Positions 1-7,874 of a DNA stretch of 36,283 nucleotides are shown piece after piece. The position numbers and the translations under genes were made by a program. Every line of letters begins with the position of its first letter. Within the stretch, counting starts at the first letter, position 1. The stretch comes from SIG480 sp045586595 (GTDB lineage Bacteria > Bacillota > Clostridia > Oscillospirales > JAAYXM01). The notes under the pieces are model-generated. The model searched no databases and was not told the DNA's origin. It was given only the letters and a program-made list of their open reading frames with translations. The stretch spans positions 1 through 36,283 of the forward strand of contig JAZNAQ010000043.1 in NCBI GenBank assembly GCA_045586595.1, in the 5' to 3' direction.

Positions 1-229
1 CAATCTTATTTCGGAATTGCTCCGCCTGATTTATGCTGTTTATGCCGGAGAGCTTTACGAGAACGCAGTTTTTGTGAACTCTCGCTCTTTCAATCTCAAA
101 CGGCTTTTCATCTATGTATAAAACGTCAAAATCACACAGAAAGTCTTCAGTATCGCTCCACGGCTGAATTTTGACTTCACCGTAAACGCTGTGGGTATTG
201 ACGATTTTTCCTGCTTCAATAAGTTCCAT
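1..229 (-). CDS. rimM: Ribosome maturation factor RimM (3' part lies beyond the window)
   Basis: RimM binds ribosomal protein S19 and assists maturation of the 30S head. Only the first 76 codons are present; the gene continues past base 1. The start reads MELIEAGKIVNTHSVYGEVK, which matches the family's N-terminal GxIVxxHGxxGEVKV pattern, with Ser where Gly is usual after the His. The ATG at 229-227 follows a GAGGTG ribosome-binding site. It lies downstream of khpA in the usual rpsP-khpA-rimM order, so trmD would be expected next, outside the window. A hairpin separates it from khpA. Identification rests on the N-terminal motif and on context. Confidence 0.9.
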   Translation of the reverse strand, partial: MELIEAGKIVNTHSVYGEVKIQPWSDTEDFLCDFDVLYIDEKPFEIERARVHKNCVLVKLSGINSINQAEQFRNKI

Positions 230-253
230 GAAAAACACCTCAATTTATAAATT

Positions 254-279
254 CGGGGCTGTCGGTTGAGACAGCCCCG
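254..279 (-). other. Intra-operon hairpin between khpA and rimM
   Basis: A perfect 10-bp inverted repeat (CGGGGCTGTC and GACAGCCCCG) encloses a 6-nt loop. On the minus-strand transcript it is followed by an AU-rich stretch without a clean U-run. It could be a weak attenuator or an mRNA processing or stability element that sets rimM-trmD output relative to rpsP. The function is inferred. Confidence 0.6.
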
Positions 280-288
280 ATATTTAAA

Positions 289-519
289 TCAGTCAAGAAT
301 GTCAACTGATACCTTGACGTTATCGCGAAGTGCGGCGGCTTTGATAACCGTACGAATCTCTTTTGCGATTCTGCCGTGCTTGCCGATAACCTTTCCCATA
401 TCGTCAGGAGCAACGCGAAGCTCGAGAACAAGACCATCCTCTTTTTGAACTTCTGTTACATTGACAGCGTCGGGATTTTCAACAAGGCTTTTAGCAATGT
501 AAGTTAAAAGGTCTTTCAT
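289..519 (-). CDS. khpA: KH-domain RNA-binding protein KhpA (YlqC)
   Basis: This 76-residue protein consists of a single KH domain. The RNA-contacting loop GKVIGKHGR (about residues 42-50) carries the GxxG signature, and length and sequence fit the KhpA/YlqC family. In other Firmicutes KhpA pairs with KhpB (Jag/EloR), binds RNA and influences cell elongation and division; KhpB is not in this window. It lies between rpsP and rimM in the canonical order. The start follows an AAAGGTG site about 8 nt upstream. Its close coupling to rpsP suggests co-transcription with the ffh operon. Confidence 0.93.
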   Translation of the reverse strand: MKDLLTYIAKSLVENPDAVNVTEVQKEDGLVLELRVAPDDMGKVIGKHGRIAKEIRTVIKAAALRDNVKVSVDILD

Positions 520-556
520 TGGTTTTCACCTTTTCTCCGGTCTCACCGGTGGCAAT

Positions 557-799
557 TTACTGGATAGCTCCCGTACGCTTTAAGAGGGATTTCACAGTAT
601 CTGTCGGCTGTGCGCCTTTCTTCATCCACTCGAGTGCGCGGTCTGTATCAATTTTGATTTCAGCCGGCTCTGTGAGCGGGTTGTATGTTCCGATTTCCTC
701 GATGAATCTGCCGTCACGCGGGAATCTTGAATCAGCAACAACAACACGGTAGAACGGAGCCTTCTTAGCACCGATTCTGCGAAGTCTAATCTTAACCAT
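557..799 (-). CDS. rpsP: 30S ribosomal protein S16
   Basis: An 80-residue S16 protein of the 30S body. The N-terminus MVKIRLRRIGAKKAPFYRVV is diagnostic, and SRFPRDGRFIEEIGTYNP follows as expected. The start has a strong GGAGGTG site. It is the third gene of the ylxM-ffh-rpsP-khpA-rimM operon, about 60 bases after ffh. That gap contains a short AT-rich inverted repeat (828-834 with 847-853) but no convincing terminator. Confidence 0.98.
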   Translation of the reverse strand: MVKIRLRRIGAKKAPFYRVVVADSRFPRDGRFIEEIGTYNPLTEPAEIKIDTDRALEWMKKGAQPTDTVKSLLKRTGAIQ

Positions 800-861
800 T
801 ATTTTTTCACCTCCGAAATTTTTATAAAAGCAAATATATATAATTGTTTGCTTACAAAAAG

Positions 862-2229
862 TTAAAATGAGAAGGGGAATCCTCCTCCGCCACGCCCTGC
901 ACGACGCATTTTGCGCGACATCTGCTTGCTCATTGAGCCGCTTGTCATCTGCTTCATCATCTTGCGGGACGCTTCAAACTGCTTGAGCAGCTTGTTGACT
1001 TCTTCAACCGTAACACCGCTGCCTGCAGCGATACGTTTTTTGCGGCTGAAGTTTATCTGAGACGGGTTGTCACGCTCGTAGGGAGTCATCGACGAGATTA
1101 TTGCATCAGTGCGGACAAGTGCGCGCTCGTCAATCTTTGCCCCTGCAAGTGCTTTGTGGTCAATACCCGGAATCATCTTTATAATATCTGACATAGAGCC
1201 CATATTTTGCATCTGTTGCATCTGCTCACGAAAATCCGTTAGCGTAAAGGCGTTTTCTCGGATTTTTTTTTCAAGCTCTATTGCTTTTTTTTCATCAAAC
1301 GCCTGCTCTGCTTTTTCGATAAGAGAGAGAACATCGCCCATGCCAAGTATTCGAGAAGCGATTCGATCGGGGTGGAACTGCTCGATGCCGTCAAGCTTCT
1401 CACCGACACCGACATATTTTATCGGCTTTCCTGTAACGGCTCTGACAGAAAGTGCCGCACCGCCGCGAGCATCGCCGTCGAGCTTTGTGAGAAATACGCT
1501 ATCTATACCCAGTGCATCGTTAAATGCAGAAGCTGTACTTACTGCATCCTGACCGCTCATTGCGTCTATTACGAGCATTATCTCAGTGGGGGATACCTCG
1601 GCTTTGATTGACTTGAGCTCGTTCATAAGCTCTTCGTCAATGTGCAGTCGGCCGGCAGTATCGAGAAAAACTATGTCATTGCCGTGAGTTGTGGCATGGG
1701 CTACAGCAAGTTTTGCAATCTCAACAGGGGATTTGCTCTCGGCCTTAAATACGGGGATATCCAGCTGTGAGCCGAGAACCTCAAGTTGTTTTATTGCGGC
1801 AGGGCGATAAATGTCACACGCCGCAAGCAATGGCCGCTTTGAGGATGTTTTTTTCAAAAGAGCGGCGAGTTTTGCGATGTTGGTTGTTTTGCCTGCGCCC
1901 TGGAGACCGACAAACATAACAACAGTAGGCGGCTTGGGTGAGATGTTGAGCTTTTCTCCTTCGCCACCCATAAGCGCCGTAATTTCTTCGTTAACTATCT
2001 TTACGATTTGTTGAGCAGGGTTTAAACCTTCAAGCACCTCTGTGCCAACTGCGCGCTCAGATACCTTTGAAACAAAGTCGCGGACCACCTTGAAGTTAAC
2101 GTCAGCTTCAAGAAGCGCAAGCTTAATCTCGCGCATTGCGTCTTTGACATCGTGCTCTGTAAGGCGCCCTTTTGAACGAAGTTTTTTAAAAGCGGCGGAA
2201 ATCTTATCGGTAAGACTTTCAAAAGCCAT
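862..2229 (-). CDS. ffh: Signal recognition particle GTPase Ffh (SRP54)
   Basis: Ffh binds signal peptides and 4.5S RNA and delivers ribosome-nascent chains to FtsY at the membrane. The 455 residues contain the N domain (about 1-95), the G domain with P-loop GLQGAGKTT at 108-116 and a DTAGR motif, and a methionine-rich M domain (about 320-455, MQQMQNMGSMSD, later MMKQMTSGSMSKQMSRKMRR). The tail is glycine-rich (GRGGGG). Length and domains are normal for the family. It follows ylxM by 25 bases, the conserved arrangement. The SRP RNA gene is not in the window. Confidence 0.98.
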   Translation of the reverse strand: MAFESLTDKISAAFKKLRSKGRLTEHDVKDAMREIKLALLEADVNFKVVRDFVSKVSERAVGTEVLEGLNPAQQIVKIVNEEITALMGGEGEKLNISPKPPTVVMFVGLQGAGKTTNIAKLAALLKKTSSKRPLLAACDIYRPAAIKQLEVLGSQLDIPVFKAESKSPVEIAKLAVAHATTHGNDIVFLDTAGRLHIDEELMNELKSIKAEVSPTEIMLVIDAMSGQDAVSTASAFNDALGIDSVFLTKLDGDARGGAALSVRAVTGKPIKYVGVGEKLDGIEQFHPDRIASRILGMGDVLSLIEKAEQAFDEKKAIELEKKIRENAFTLTDFREQMQQMQNMGSMSDIIKMIPGIDHKALAGAKIDERALVRTDAIISSMTPYERDNPSQINFSRKKRIAAGSGVTVEEVNKLLKQFEASRKMMKQMTSGSMSKQMSRKMRRAGRGGGGFPFSF

Positions 2230-2254
2230 TTAGTGCCTCCGTGATAAATAAGAA

Positions 2255-2620
2255 TTAATCATCGAGAGCTTTTGCAACTTCACAAATTTCAGTTGCACAT
2301 ACATCGAGCTCTGCATTTCTGTAGTTTGTGTCGTTTATGAGCATAATACGCTCTGCGGCTTTTGTGATTTTGCGGACATTTTCTGAAAGCTTGCCGTATT
2401 TTTCTGCAAGACCAAGCTTATCCTCAAACTTCCTGAGAATCTCTTCAGAACGGACAATGCTGTCGCGGACGCCCTGGCGGGTAATTCCGAGATGCTCGGC
2501 TATTTCTGCAAGCGATAAGTCCTCGTTGTAGTAGAGGTCAAACAGCTCGCGCTGTTTTTCGGTCAGAATGTCGCCGTAAAAATCAAATAGAATTGTAAGC
2601 TCAAGAGAAACGTTTCGCAT
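2255..2620 (-). CDS. ylxM: YlxM-family DNA-binding protein (SRP operon)
   Basis: A 121-residue helix-turn-helix protein of the YlxM/p13 family, encoded immediately upstream of ffh as in most Firmicutes. The sigma-70 region-4-like HTH is LAEIAEHLGITRQGVRDSI (about residues 40-58), followed by a helical dimerisation region. Studies in streptococci associate YlxM with SRP function; a role as a classical transcription factor is not established. The reading frame stays open to 2704, but the start at 2620 is preferred because an AAAGGAGG site precedes it and the promoter at 2664-2692 lies inside the longer version. Confidence 0.9.
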   Translation of the reverse strand: MRNVSLELTILFDFYGDILTEKQRELFDLYYNEDLSLAEIAEHLGITRQGVRDSIVRSEEILRKFEDKLGLAEKYGKLSENVRKITKAAERIMLINDTNYRNAELDVCATEICEVAKALDD

Positions 2621-2663
2621 AAGAAAGCCTCCTTTGTAAAGTTTAGTTGCTTTACAATATCGT

Positions 2664-2692
2664 ATTTTACCACAGACTACGCACAATGTCAA
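2664..2692 (-). promoter_or_regulatory. Sigma-A promoter of the ylxM-ffh-rpsP operon
   Basis: On the minus strand TTGACA (2692-2687) is separated by 17 bases from TAAAAT (2669-2664), with a TGN extension just before the -10. It lies about 45 bases upstream of the ylxM start. Confidence 0.85.
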
Positions 2693-2730
2693 GCAAAACA
2701 TCAATATATAGTATAAATTTTATCTATGTG

Positions 2731-2759
2731 TTGTAATGTAAAGGAAATTTGTGTATAAT
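2731..2759 (+). promoter_or_regulatory. Sigma-A promoter of the yfmF-yfmH-lgt-folD operon
   Basis: TTGTAA (2731-2736), a 17-base spacer and TATAAT (2754-2759) with an upstream TGTG extended -10. It is divergent from the ylxM promoter, with 38 bases between the two -35 boxes. Confidence 0.85.
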
Positions 2760-2803
2760 ATAAATTAATGAAAATGCCATCCTCAAGGGAGGTTTTATAG
2801 CTT

Positions 2804-4078
2804 ATGAATATGACATACAAAGAAATTTTGCCCGGAGTAAGGCTCCGTGTTATAGAAAGCAGCCGCTTTGAAACAAGCTGTATATCTTTGCAGTTTTTAT
2901 CAAGAATCAGCAATGAGGCCGCATCAAAGATGACTCTTGTTCCGAGAGTTCTCAGAAGGGGAACAACAAAGCACCCCGATATGGAGTCGCTTGCCGCGGC
3001 ACTCGACGATATGTACGGTGCACGGATAGAACCGGTTTCAAGAAAATACGGTGATATTATGACGAGCGGTTTTATCTGCGATTTTGTCGATATGGATGAG
3101 AGCCTTTTTTCAGGAGTTGCGAAGCTTATCGGTGAGGTGATGTTTGACCCGAAGACACATGATGGGGTGTTTGTTGATGCGTATGTCGACGGAGAACGTT
3201 CAAATCTTATTGATGAAATAAAATCAGAGATAAACAATAAGCTCTCATACGCTTTGCGACGAACAATCGAGCGGATGTTTGAAGGTAGCCCATATTCCGT
3301 GAATGAACTGGGAACGGAGGAGTCTGCCGAGAGTATAGACTCAAAGTCACTCTTCCGGTATTATAAGAAGATGATTTCAGAGTGCCCGTGCGAGATATTC
3401 TTCTGTGGTAAGTATAATTTTGAAGAAGTTGAGCGCGAGATGCTCCGCATGTTTAAACTTTGCCCGAGAGCGAAGATTTCTTATGTTTCTCCGGATAGAC
3501 CGGTTTGTGCTGAAGGAAAACAGGCTTGTGAGCATATGGATGTTTCGCAGGCAAGCCTTATTATCGGCATGTATACCGAGGAGAAAGATATATATATGTC
3601 AAAGCTTCTCGCAACGGTTATTGGCGGGGGGACAACTTCAAAGCTTTTTTCAAATGTCAGAGAAAAATCTTCTCTCTGTTATTCTACAGGCGCAATGTTC
3701 GATTCTTTCCAGAGGGCTATGTACATGTATGCGGGTATAGACCCCAAAAACACAGATGTCGCACAAAAGGCAATGCTCTCTGAGTTTGAAAGCTGTGTTT
3801 GTGGTGATATAACCGACGATGAAATAGCTGATGCCAAGAAGGGCATGATAGATGACCTCCTCACAACAGAGGACTCGCTATATTCTATGGAAGCGTTTTG
3901 GCTTCGTGCGACTCTTCTCGGAGATGAGCGCACGCCTCTTGAGGTTGCCGCGGCTATAAAGAATATCGACGGCGAGAAACTATCCGCTGCAGCGCAGAGC
4001 TTTAAACCGTCGGTAACATATCTTCTTACGGGATTGGAGGGCGCAAAAGATGCAAGAAAACTGCTACCCGAGTGTTAA
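2804..4078 (+). CDS. yfmF: M16-family protein without catalytic motif (YfmF-like)
   Basis: A 424-residue protein with the two-lobed fold of M16 (insulinase-like) peptidases. The C-terminal half has the typical IGGGTTSKLFSNVREKSSLCY stretch (about residues 269-289), but the N-terminal lobe has no HxxEH zinc motif, so it is expected to be the non-catalytic partner. It overlaps the following active-site-bearing homologue by 29 bases, implying translational coupling and a heterodimer. In Bacillus subtilis the pair YmfF/YmfH (also called YfmF/YfmH) has been linked to 5-aminopentanol modification of elongation factor P. The ATG follows AGGGAGG. Whether EF-P is the target here is inference. Confidence 0.88.
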   Translation: MNMTYKEILPGVRLRVIESSRFETSCISLQFLSRISNEAASKMTLVPRVLRRGTTKHPDMESLAAALDDMYGARIEPVSRKYGDIMTSGFICDFVDMDESLFSGVAKLIGEVMFDPKTHDGVFVDAYVDGERSNLIDEIKSEINNKLSYALRRTIERMFEGSPYSVNELGTEESAESIDSKSLFRYYKKMISECPCEIFFCGKYNFEEVEREMLRMFKLCPRAKISYVSPDRPVCAEGKQACEHMDVSQASLIIGMYTEEKDIYMSKLLATVIGGGTTSKLFSNVREKSSLCYSTGAMFDSFQRAMYMYAGIDPKNTDVAQKAMLSEFESCVCGDITDDEIADAKKGMIDDLLTTEDSLYSMEAFWLRATLLGDERTPLEVAAAIKNIDGEKLSAAAQSFKPSVTYLLTGLEGAKDARKLLPEC

Positions 4079-5315
4079 TCAGAAAATGATTTCTCATACT
4101 TGCGGAAACGGGCTCAAAATATGTGTTTTTCCAAAACCCGGTTTTCGCCGCGCTTACGCTATGCTTGCTGTAAACTACGGCTCTGTTGATATAAGCTTTA
4201 CGACAGAAGGTGAGATGTACACATCGCCTCTCGGCGTTGCTCACTTTTTAGAGCACAAGGTGTTTGAACAGCCCGACGGGGGGAATGCTCTTCAGATTTT
4301 TGCGAAAACCGGAGCTTCGCCTAATGCGTTTACAAGCAAGACTATGACGGCGTACCACTTTTCGGGAACAGAGAAGTTTATGCAAAATCTTGAGATACTT
4401 CTCAATTTTGTGACCTCACCGTATTTTACGAATGAAAACGTGGCTAAGGAGCAGGGGATAATAGGTCAGGAAATTAGCATGGTAAATGACCGGCCCGGTT
4501 GGCGTGTGTATGAAAACCTTATGTCCTCGCTCTATGTAACGCATCCCGCCAAGGACTCTATAATCGGTACCGTAGAGAGTATAGGTGAAATAACGCGCGA
4601 TGTTCTCTTTAAGTGCTATAATACGTTCTATGTACCATCTAATATGACGCTCTGCGTTGCAGGCGATGTTTCTGCAGAAAAGATAATAGCTGCGGCAGAG
4701 TCTATGCTACCACGAGAGAAGGTGGTTCTCCCTGAGCGTGATTATGGGTATGAATCTCCACATGTTGCAAAGAAGTTTTGTGAAGAAACGGCAGAAATTG
4801 CAGTTCCTCTGTTCGGTATAGGTGCAAAGCGTGCAATGAAAACAGTCGGAGAAGAGGGCATGCGCAATCGGATTATAGCTGAGCTTGCGGCAGATGTTCT
4901 CGGCGGCCCGTCATCGGCACTATATGCCAAGCTTTACGGAAACGGTATTATAAGCGCAGACTTTGATTCTGAGGCAATGATACTTCCCGGAAGCATCGCG
5001 ATGATGATTTCGGGCGAAAGCCGTGAGCCTGAGCGCGTGCTGGATGAGGTTAGAGAAAGCGCAGCAGTTCTTTCCCGCGGTGTTGATTCGGGGTATTTTA
5101 ACCGAATTAAGAAAGCATATCTCGGCGTAAGGTTGCGCTCTCTTGATAAGGTGAAATCACTTTGCCATGAGCAGGCAGAGGCGGTTTTTGCAGGGTATGA
5201 CTATCTTGACGCGATTGAGGTTATAAACGAAATAGATTCATCCGAAATTTCTGAGTTTATCGGTAAAATGTTTAAGGATGACAACGTAGCTCTTTCTGTG
5301 GTAAGCGGTAAGTAG
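4050..5315 (+). CDS. yfmH: M16-family zinc peptidase-like protein (YfmH-like)
   Basis: The 421-residue partner of the preceding gene. It keeps the inverted zinc motif HFLEH at residues 65-69 and a downstream glutamate in EQGIIGQEI (E141) that fits the third ligand, so this subunit should be the catalytic one. It probably forms a cytosolic heterodimer with the upstream homologue, as in mitochondrial-processing-peptidase-like pairs. No signal peptide is visible. Its start lies within the end of the previous gene, behind a GGAGGGC site. In B. subtilis the homologue is associated with EF-P 5-aminopentanol modification; the exact substrate is not shown by sequence. Confidence 0.88.
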   Translation: MQENCYPSVNQKMISHTCGNGLKICVFPKPGFRRAYAMLAVNYGSVDISFTTEGEMYTSPLGVAHFLEHKVFEQPDGGNALQIFAKTGASPNAFTSKTMTAYHFSGTEKFMQNLEILLNFVTSPYFTNENVAKEQGIIGQEISMVNDRPGWRVYENLMSSLYVTHPAKDSIIGTVESIGEITRDVLFKCYNTFYVPSNMTLCVAGDVSAEKIIAAAESMLPREKVVLPERDYGYESPHVAKKFCEETAEIAVPLFGIGAKRAMKTVGEEGMRNRIIAELAADVLGGPSSALYAKLYGNGIISADFDSEAMILPGSIAMMISGESREPERVLDEVRESAAVLSRGVDSGYFNRIKKAYLGVRLRSLDKVKSLCHEQAEAVFAGYDYLDAIEVINEIDSSEISEFIGKMFKDDNVALSVVSGK

Positions 5316-5324
5316 GTGGAGTTT

Positions 5325-6140
5325 ATGATAAATCATATTTCGTTTCCGGGGCTTGGTCTTGATTTTGAGATAAACCGGGTTGCGTTTGAGTTTTTTGGAA
5401 GACCTATTTACTGGTATGCAATAATAATAGCAACGGGCTTTCTTCTTGCCGTGTTTTACGGTTTTTCTCGAAGTCGCGAGTTTGGGGTTTCTGAGGATGA
5501 CATAACAGGTATGCTTGTTCTTGCTGTTCCGCTTGCTATAATATTTGCAAGAGCATACTATGTCATATTTAATTTTGAACTATACCGTAATGATTTAATA
5601 AGCGTTTTCTATATATGGGAAGGCGGTATTGCAATATACGGCGCAATAATCGGAGCAATAATAGGCGCATTTATTTATTGTAAATGGAAGAAAAAGAGGC
5701 TTGTGTCGTTTCTCGATATTGGCGCGCTTGGTCTTATGATAGGGCAGGCTATAGGCCGTTGGGGCAACTTCGTAAATGCAGAGGCTTTTGGCGGGGTTAC
5801 GGGCTTGCCGTGGCGGATGCAGATAGGTCATGCGGCAGGGGTTCATCCGACATTTCTTTATGAATCTCTGTGGAATGTACTTGGTTTTGTAATTTTACAT
5901 TTCTACTCAAAACGCAGAAAATTTCGCGGAGAGGTTTTTGGTCTTTATGTTGTTTGGTATGGGCTTGGGCGAATGTGGATTGAAGGTCTCAGAACAGACA
6001 GCCTGTATTTCTTCGGGACGGGTATTCGTACCTCACAGGCACTTGCGGCGGTTACGGCTGTTGCTTCCGGTATATATTTAATTTACAGATATAAAAAAAT
6101 AAAAATGGAGGATAATACAAATGAGTGCAGTGATAATTGA
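5325..6140 (+). CDS. lgt: Prolipoprotein diacylglyceryl transferase
   Basis: Lgt moves diacylglycerol from phosphatidylglycerol to the lipobox cysteine of prolipoproteins, the first step of lipoprotein maturation at the cytoplasmic membrane. About seven membrane segments are predicted. The signature GQAIGRWGNFVNAEAFG is intact, and the C-terminal GLGRMWIEGLRTDSL stretch also matches the family. The frame extends to a GTG at 5316, but that codon sits inside the AGGTGGA ribosome-binding site, so ATG 5325 (271 residues) is preferred. It lies just after yfmH and overlaps folD by 20 bases. Confidence 0.96.
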   Translation: MINHISFPGLGLDFEINRVAFEFFGRPIYWYAIIIATGFLLAVFYGFSRSREFGVSEDDITGMLVLAVPLAIIFARAYYVIFNFELYRNDLISVFYIWEGGIAIYGAIIGAIIGAFIYCKWKKKRLVSFLDIGALGLMIGQAIGRWGNFVNAEAFGGVTGLPWRMQIGHAAGVHPTFLYESLWNVLGFVILHFYSKRRKFRGEVFGLYVVWYGLGRMWIEGLRTDSLYFFGTGIRTSQALAAVTAVASGIYLIYRYKKIKMEDNTNECSDN

Positions 6141-6984
6141 CGGAAAGGCTACATCTAAAAAGCTACGCGGCGAGGTTTACGATAAGGTTAAAAAGCTCGG
6201 CGATATGGGCATTAAAGCAGGCCTTGCCGTTGTTATTGTGGGTGATGACCCTGCAAGCCGTACATATGTAAACAATAAGAAAAAGGCGTGTGCTGAGTGC
6301 GGTATATACAGTGAGGAGTATGCACTGCCCGCTGAAACAACCGAGGCAGAGCTTCTCTCGCTTATAGATAAGTTGAATGCAAAAGACGACATAAACGGAA
6401 TACTTGTTCAGCTTCCGCTTCCGAAGCACATTTCAGAAGATAAGGTGATAAATGCCATTCGCCCTGATAAGGATGTTGATGCATTTCACCCGCAGAATGT
6501 GGGAAAGATTATGACGGGGGATTTTGACTTCCTCCCTTGTACCCCTGCCGGAGTTATGGCACTTTTTGAAGAGTACGGCATAGATGTTGCAGGTAAGCGT
6601 GCTGCAGTAATCGGCCGTTCTAACATCGTAGGTAAACCTCAGTCAATGCTTCTTCTTCATAAGAACGCAACTGTTACTATATGCCATTCAAGAACGCGAG
6701 ACCTTGCAAAAATACTCCGTGAGTCAGATATAATCGTCGCAGCTGTGGGTAAAGCTGGCTTTGTTACGGGTGATATGGTTTCTGAGGGGGCAGTAGTTAT
6801 GGATGTCGGTATTAACCGCAATGAAGAGGGTAAGCTCTGCGGTGATGTAAACTTCGCCGAAGTGTCCGAAAAAGCATCATACATCACACCTGTTCCTGGC
6901 GGAGTTGGCCCGATGACGATAACAATGCTTATGAAGAACACATTAAAAGCTGCCTGCATACAAAACAACATAAATCTGGATTAA
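6121..6984 (+). CDS. folD: Bifunctional methylenetetrahydrofolate dehydrogenase/cyclohydrolase
   Basis: FolD interconverts 5,10-methylene-, 5,10-methenyl- and 10-formyl-tetrahydrofolate for purine and formyl-methionine synthesis. The 287 residues show the catalytic YVNNKKKAC lysine region (about 51-59), GILVQLPLPKH, the PCTPAGVMALF signature, the nucleotide-binding GRSNIVGKPQSMLL and the C-terminal PVPGGVGPMTITMLM. Length is normal. Its start lies within the last codons of lgt, with GGAGG in the lgt coding sequence serving as ribosome-binding site. No clear terminator follows, but a new strong promoter begins at 7000. Confidence 0.98.
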   Translation: MSAVIIDGKATSKKLRGEVYDKVKKLGDMGIKAGLAVVIVGDDPASRTYVNNKKKACAECGIYSEEYALPAETTEAELLSLIDKLNAKDDINGILVQLPLPKHISEDKVINAIRPDKDVDAFHPQNVGKIMTGDFDFLPCTPAGVMALFEEYGIDVAGKRAAVIGRSNIVGKPQSMLLLHKNATVTICHSRTRDLAKILRESDIIVAAVGKAGFVTGDMVSEGAVVMDVGINRNEEGKLCGDVNFAEVSEKASYITPVPGGVGPMTITMLMKNTLKAACIQNNINLD

Positions 6985-6999
6985 TTTCAATATTTTTGG

Positions 7000-7028
7000 T
7001 TGACAAAACAGCTTCTTGCAAGTATAAT
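7000..7028 (+). promoter_or_regulatory. Consensus sigma-A promoter of the YceD-rpmF operon
   Basis: TTGACA (7000-7005), a 17-base spacer and TATAAT (7023-7028) match the consensus exactly. A palindromic TGACGTCA sits at 7037-7044, near the expected transcription start. Confidence 0.93.
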
Positions 7029-7069
7029 ATATTTTGTGACGTCAAAATGTCACGGTTATGGAGTCTGCT

Positions 7070-7558
7070 ATGCGTATTAACATTAAACAACTTCGCGACG
7101 GTAGTCTGCGCTCAAAACCGTTTGAGTTCACCGCAGATATTTCAGAAACCGAACCGACGCTTACTGCGCCGATTAAGGTTTTCGGTGAAATTGTAAACCG
7201 CGCAGATGTTCTCATTCTGTCAATGACGATAGAGGGCGAGCGTGCGCTTGTTTGCGACCGTTGTGCAAAAGAGTTCTCGCGAGTAACATCAGTTCCTTTT
7301 GAGGCTTGCGTTGTCGACCATCTCGACAACGAAGACGAGGAGGATGATTTCATCATCTGCGAGGGCGATGAGCTCGATATTGAAGAACTTGCAGTGTCTA
7401 TGTTTATACTCGGGTTTGACAGCAAAAATCTCTGCTCGGATGATTGCAAAGGTCTTTGCCAAATCTGCGGAGCAAATCTTAATGAGCAAGCATGTAACTG
7501 TAAGGTCGAGTCGATTGACCCAAGGCTCGAAATCCTATCTCAGTTGCTTGATGACTAA
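7070..7558 (+). CDS. YceD/DUF177 family protein, rRNA accumulation
   Basis: A 162-residue member of the DUF177/YceD family, almost always encoded directly before rpmF as here. YceD homologues are implicated in 23S rRNA accumulation; the molecular activity is unknown. Visible features are a VCDRCAKEF pair of cysteines, an acidic DNEDEEDDF stretch and a C-terminal cysteine-rich part (CSDDCKGLCQICGANL, later CNC), suggesting bound zinc. The frame is open from ATG 7058, but ATG 7070 is preferred because GGAG at 7060-7063 is a correctly spaced ribosome-binding site and the earlier ATG has none. Confidence 0.9.
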   Translation: MRINIKQLRDGSLRSKPFEFTADISETEPTLTAPIKVFGEIVNRADVLILSMTIEGERALVCDRCAKEFSRVTSVPFEACVVDHLDNEDEEDDFIICEGDELDIEELAVSMFILGFDSKNLCSDDCKGLCQICGANLNEQACNCKVESIDPRLEILSQLLDD

Positions 7559-7600
7559 ATAAAAAACTTAACTGTTTATATATCGAAGGAGGTGTCACCC

Positions 7601-7789
7601 ATGGCGGTACCAAAGAGAAAACATTCTAAATCGAGGAGAGACATGAACCGCAGCGCACATTGGAAGCTTTCCCTTCCGGGAATCGGAGCTTGCCCGAAGT
7701 GCGGCGCAATGAAGCTTTCACACAGAGCTTGCAAGAATTGCGGAACATATAACGGACGCGAGGTTGTCGCGGCTGATTCAGCAAAGTAA
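7601..7789 (+). CDS. rpmF: 50S ribosomal protein L32
   Basis: A 62-residue L32 beginning MAVPKRKHSKSRRDMNRSAH. It carries two CxxC pairs (CPKC and CKNC), so it is the zinc-binding form of L32. The perfect AAGGAGGTG site at 7586-7594 sets the start at ATG 7601; the GTG at 7592 is part of that site. It follows the DUF177 gene by 42 bases and is closed by a terminator at 7821-7852. Confidence 0.98.
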   Translation: MAVPKRKHSKSRRDMNRSAHWKLSLPGIGACPKCGAMKLSHRACKNCGTYNGREVVAADSAK

Positions 7790-7820
7790 TTTTGCTTGAA
7801 TTACTCAATTCGGTAAAGGG

Positions 7821-7852
7821 TAGAGGTGGATGGTTAATCCTCCTCTATTTTT
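7821..7852 (+). terminator. Rho-independent terminator after rpmF
   Basis: TAGAGGTGGA (7821-7830) pairs with TCCTCCTCTA (7838-7847) with one mismatch and a 7-nt loop, followed by five T. The ATG at 7830, which would open a longer version of the next gene, lies inside this stem. Confidence 0.8.
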
Positions 7853-7874
7853 ATTGTGTCAGGATGTGTTTTGT

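Noticed and set aside
828..853. AT-rich inverted repeat between ffh and rpsP (AAGCAAA / TTTGCTT)
   Set aside because: Too weak for a terminator on the minus strand and easily due to AT richness.
1109..1552. 147-codon frame on the plus strand
   Set aside because: Antisense to ffh, with Ser/Ile/Phe bias of a mirror frame and no ribosome-binding site.
2701..3237. 178-codon frame on the minus strand
   Set aside because: Antisense to the YfmF-like gene and crossing both divergent promoters.
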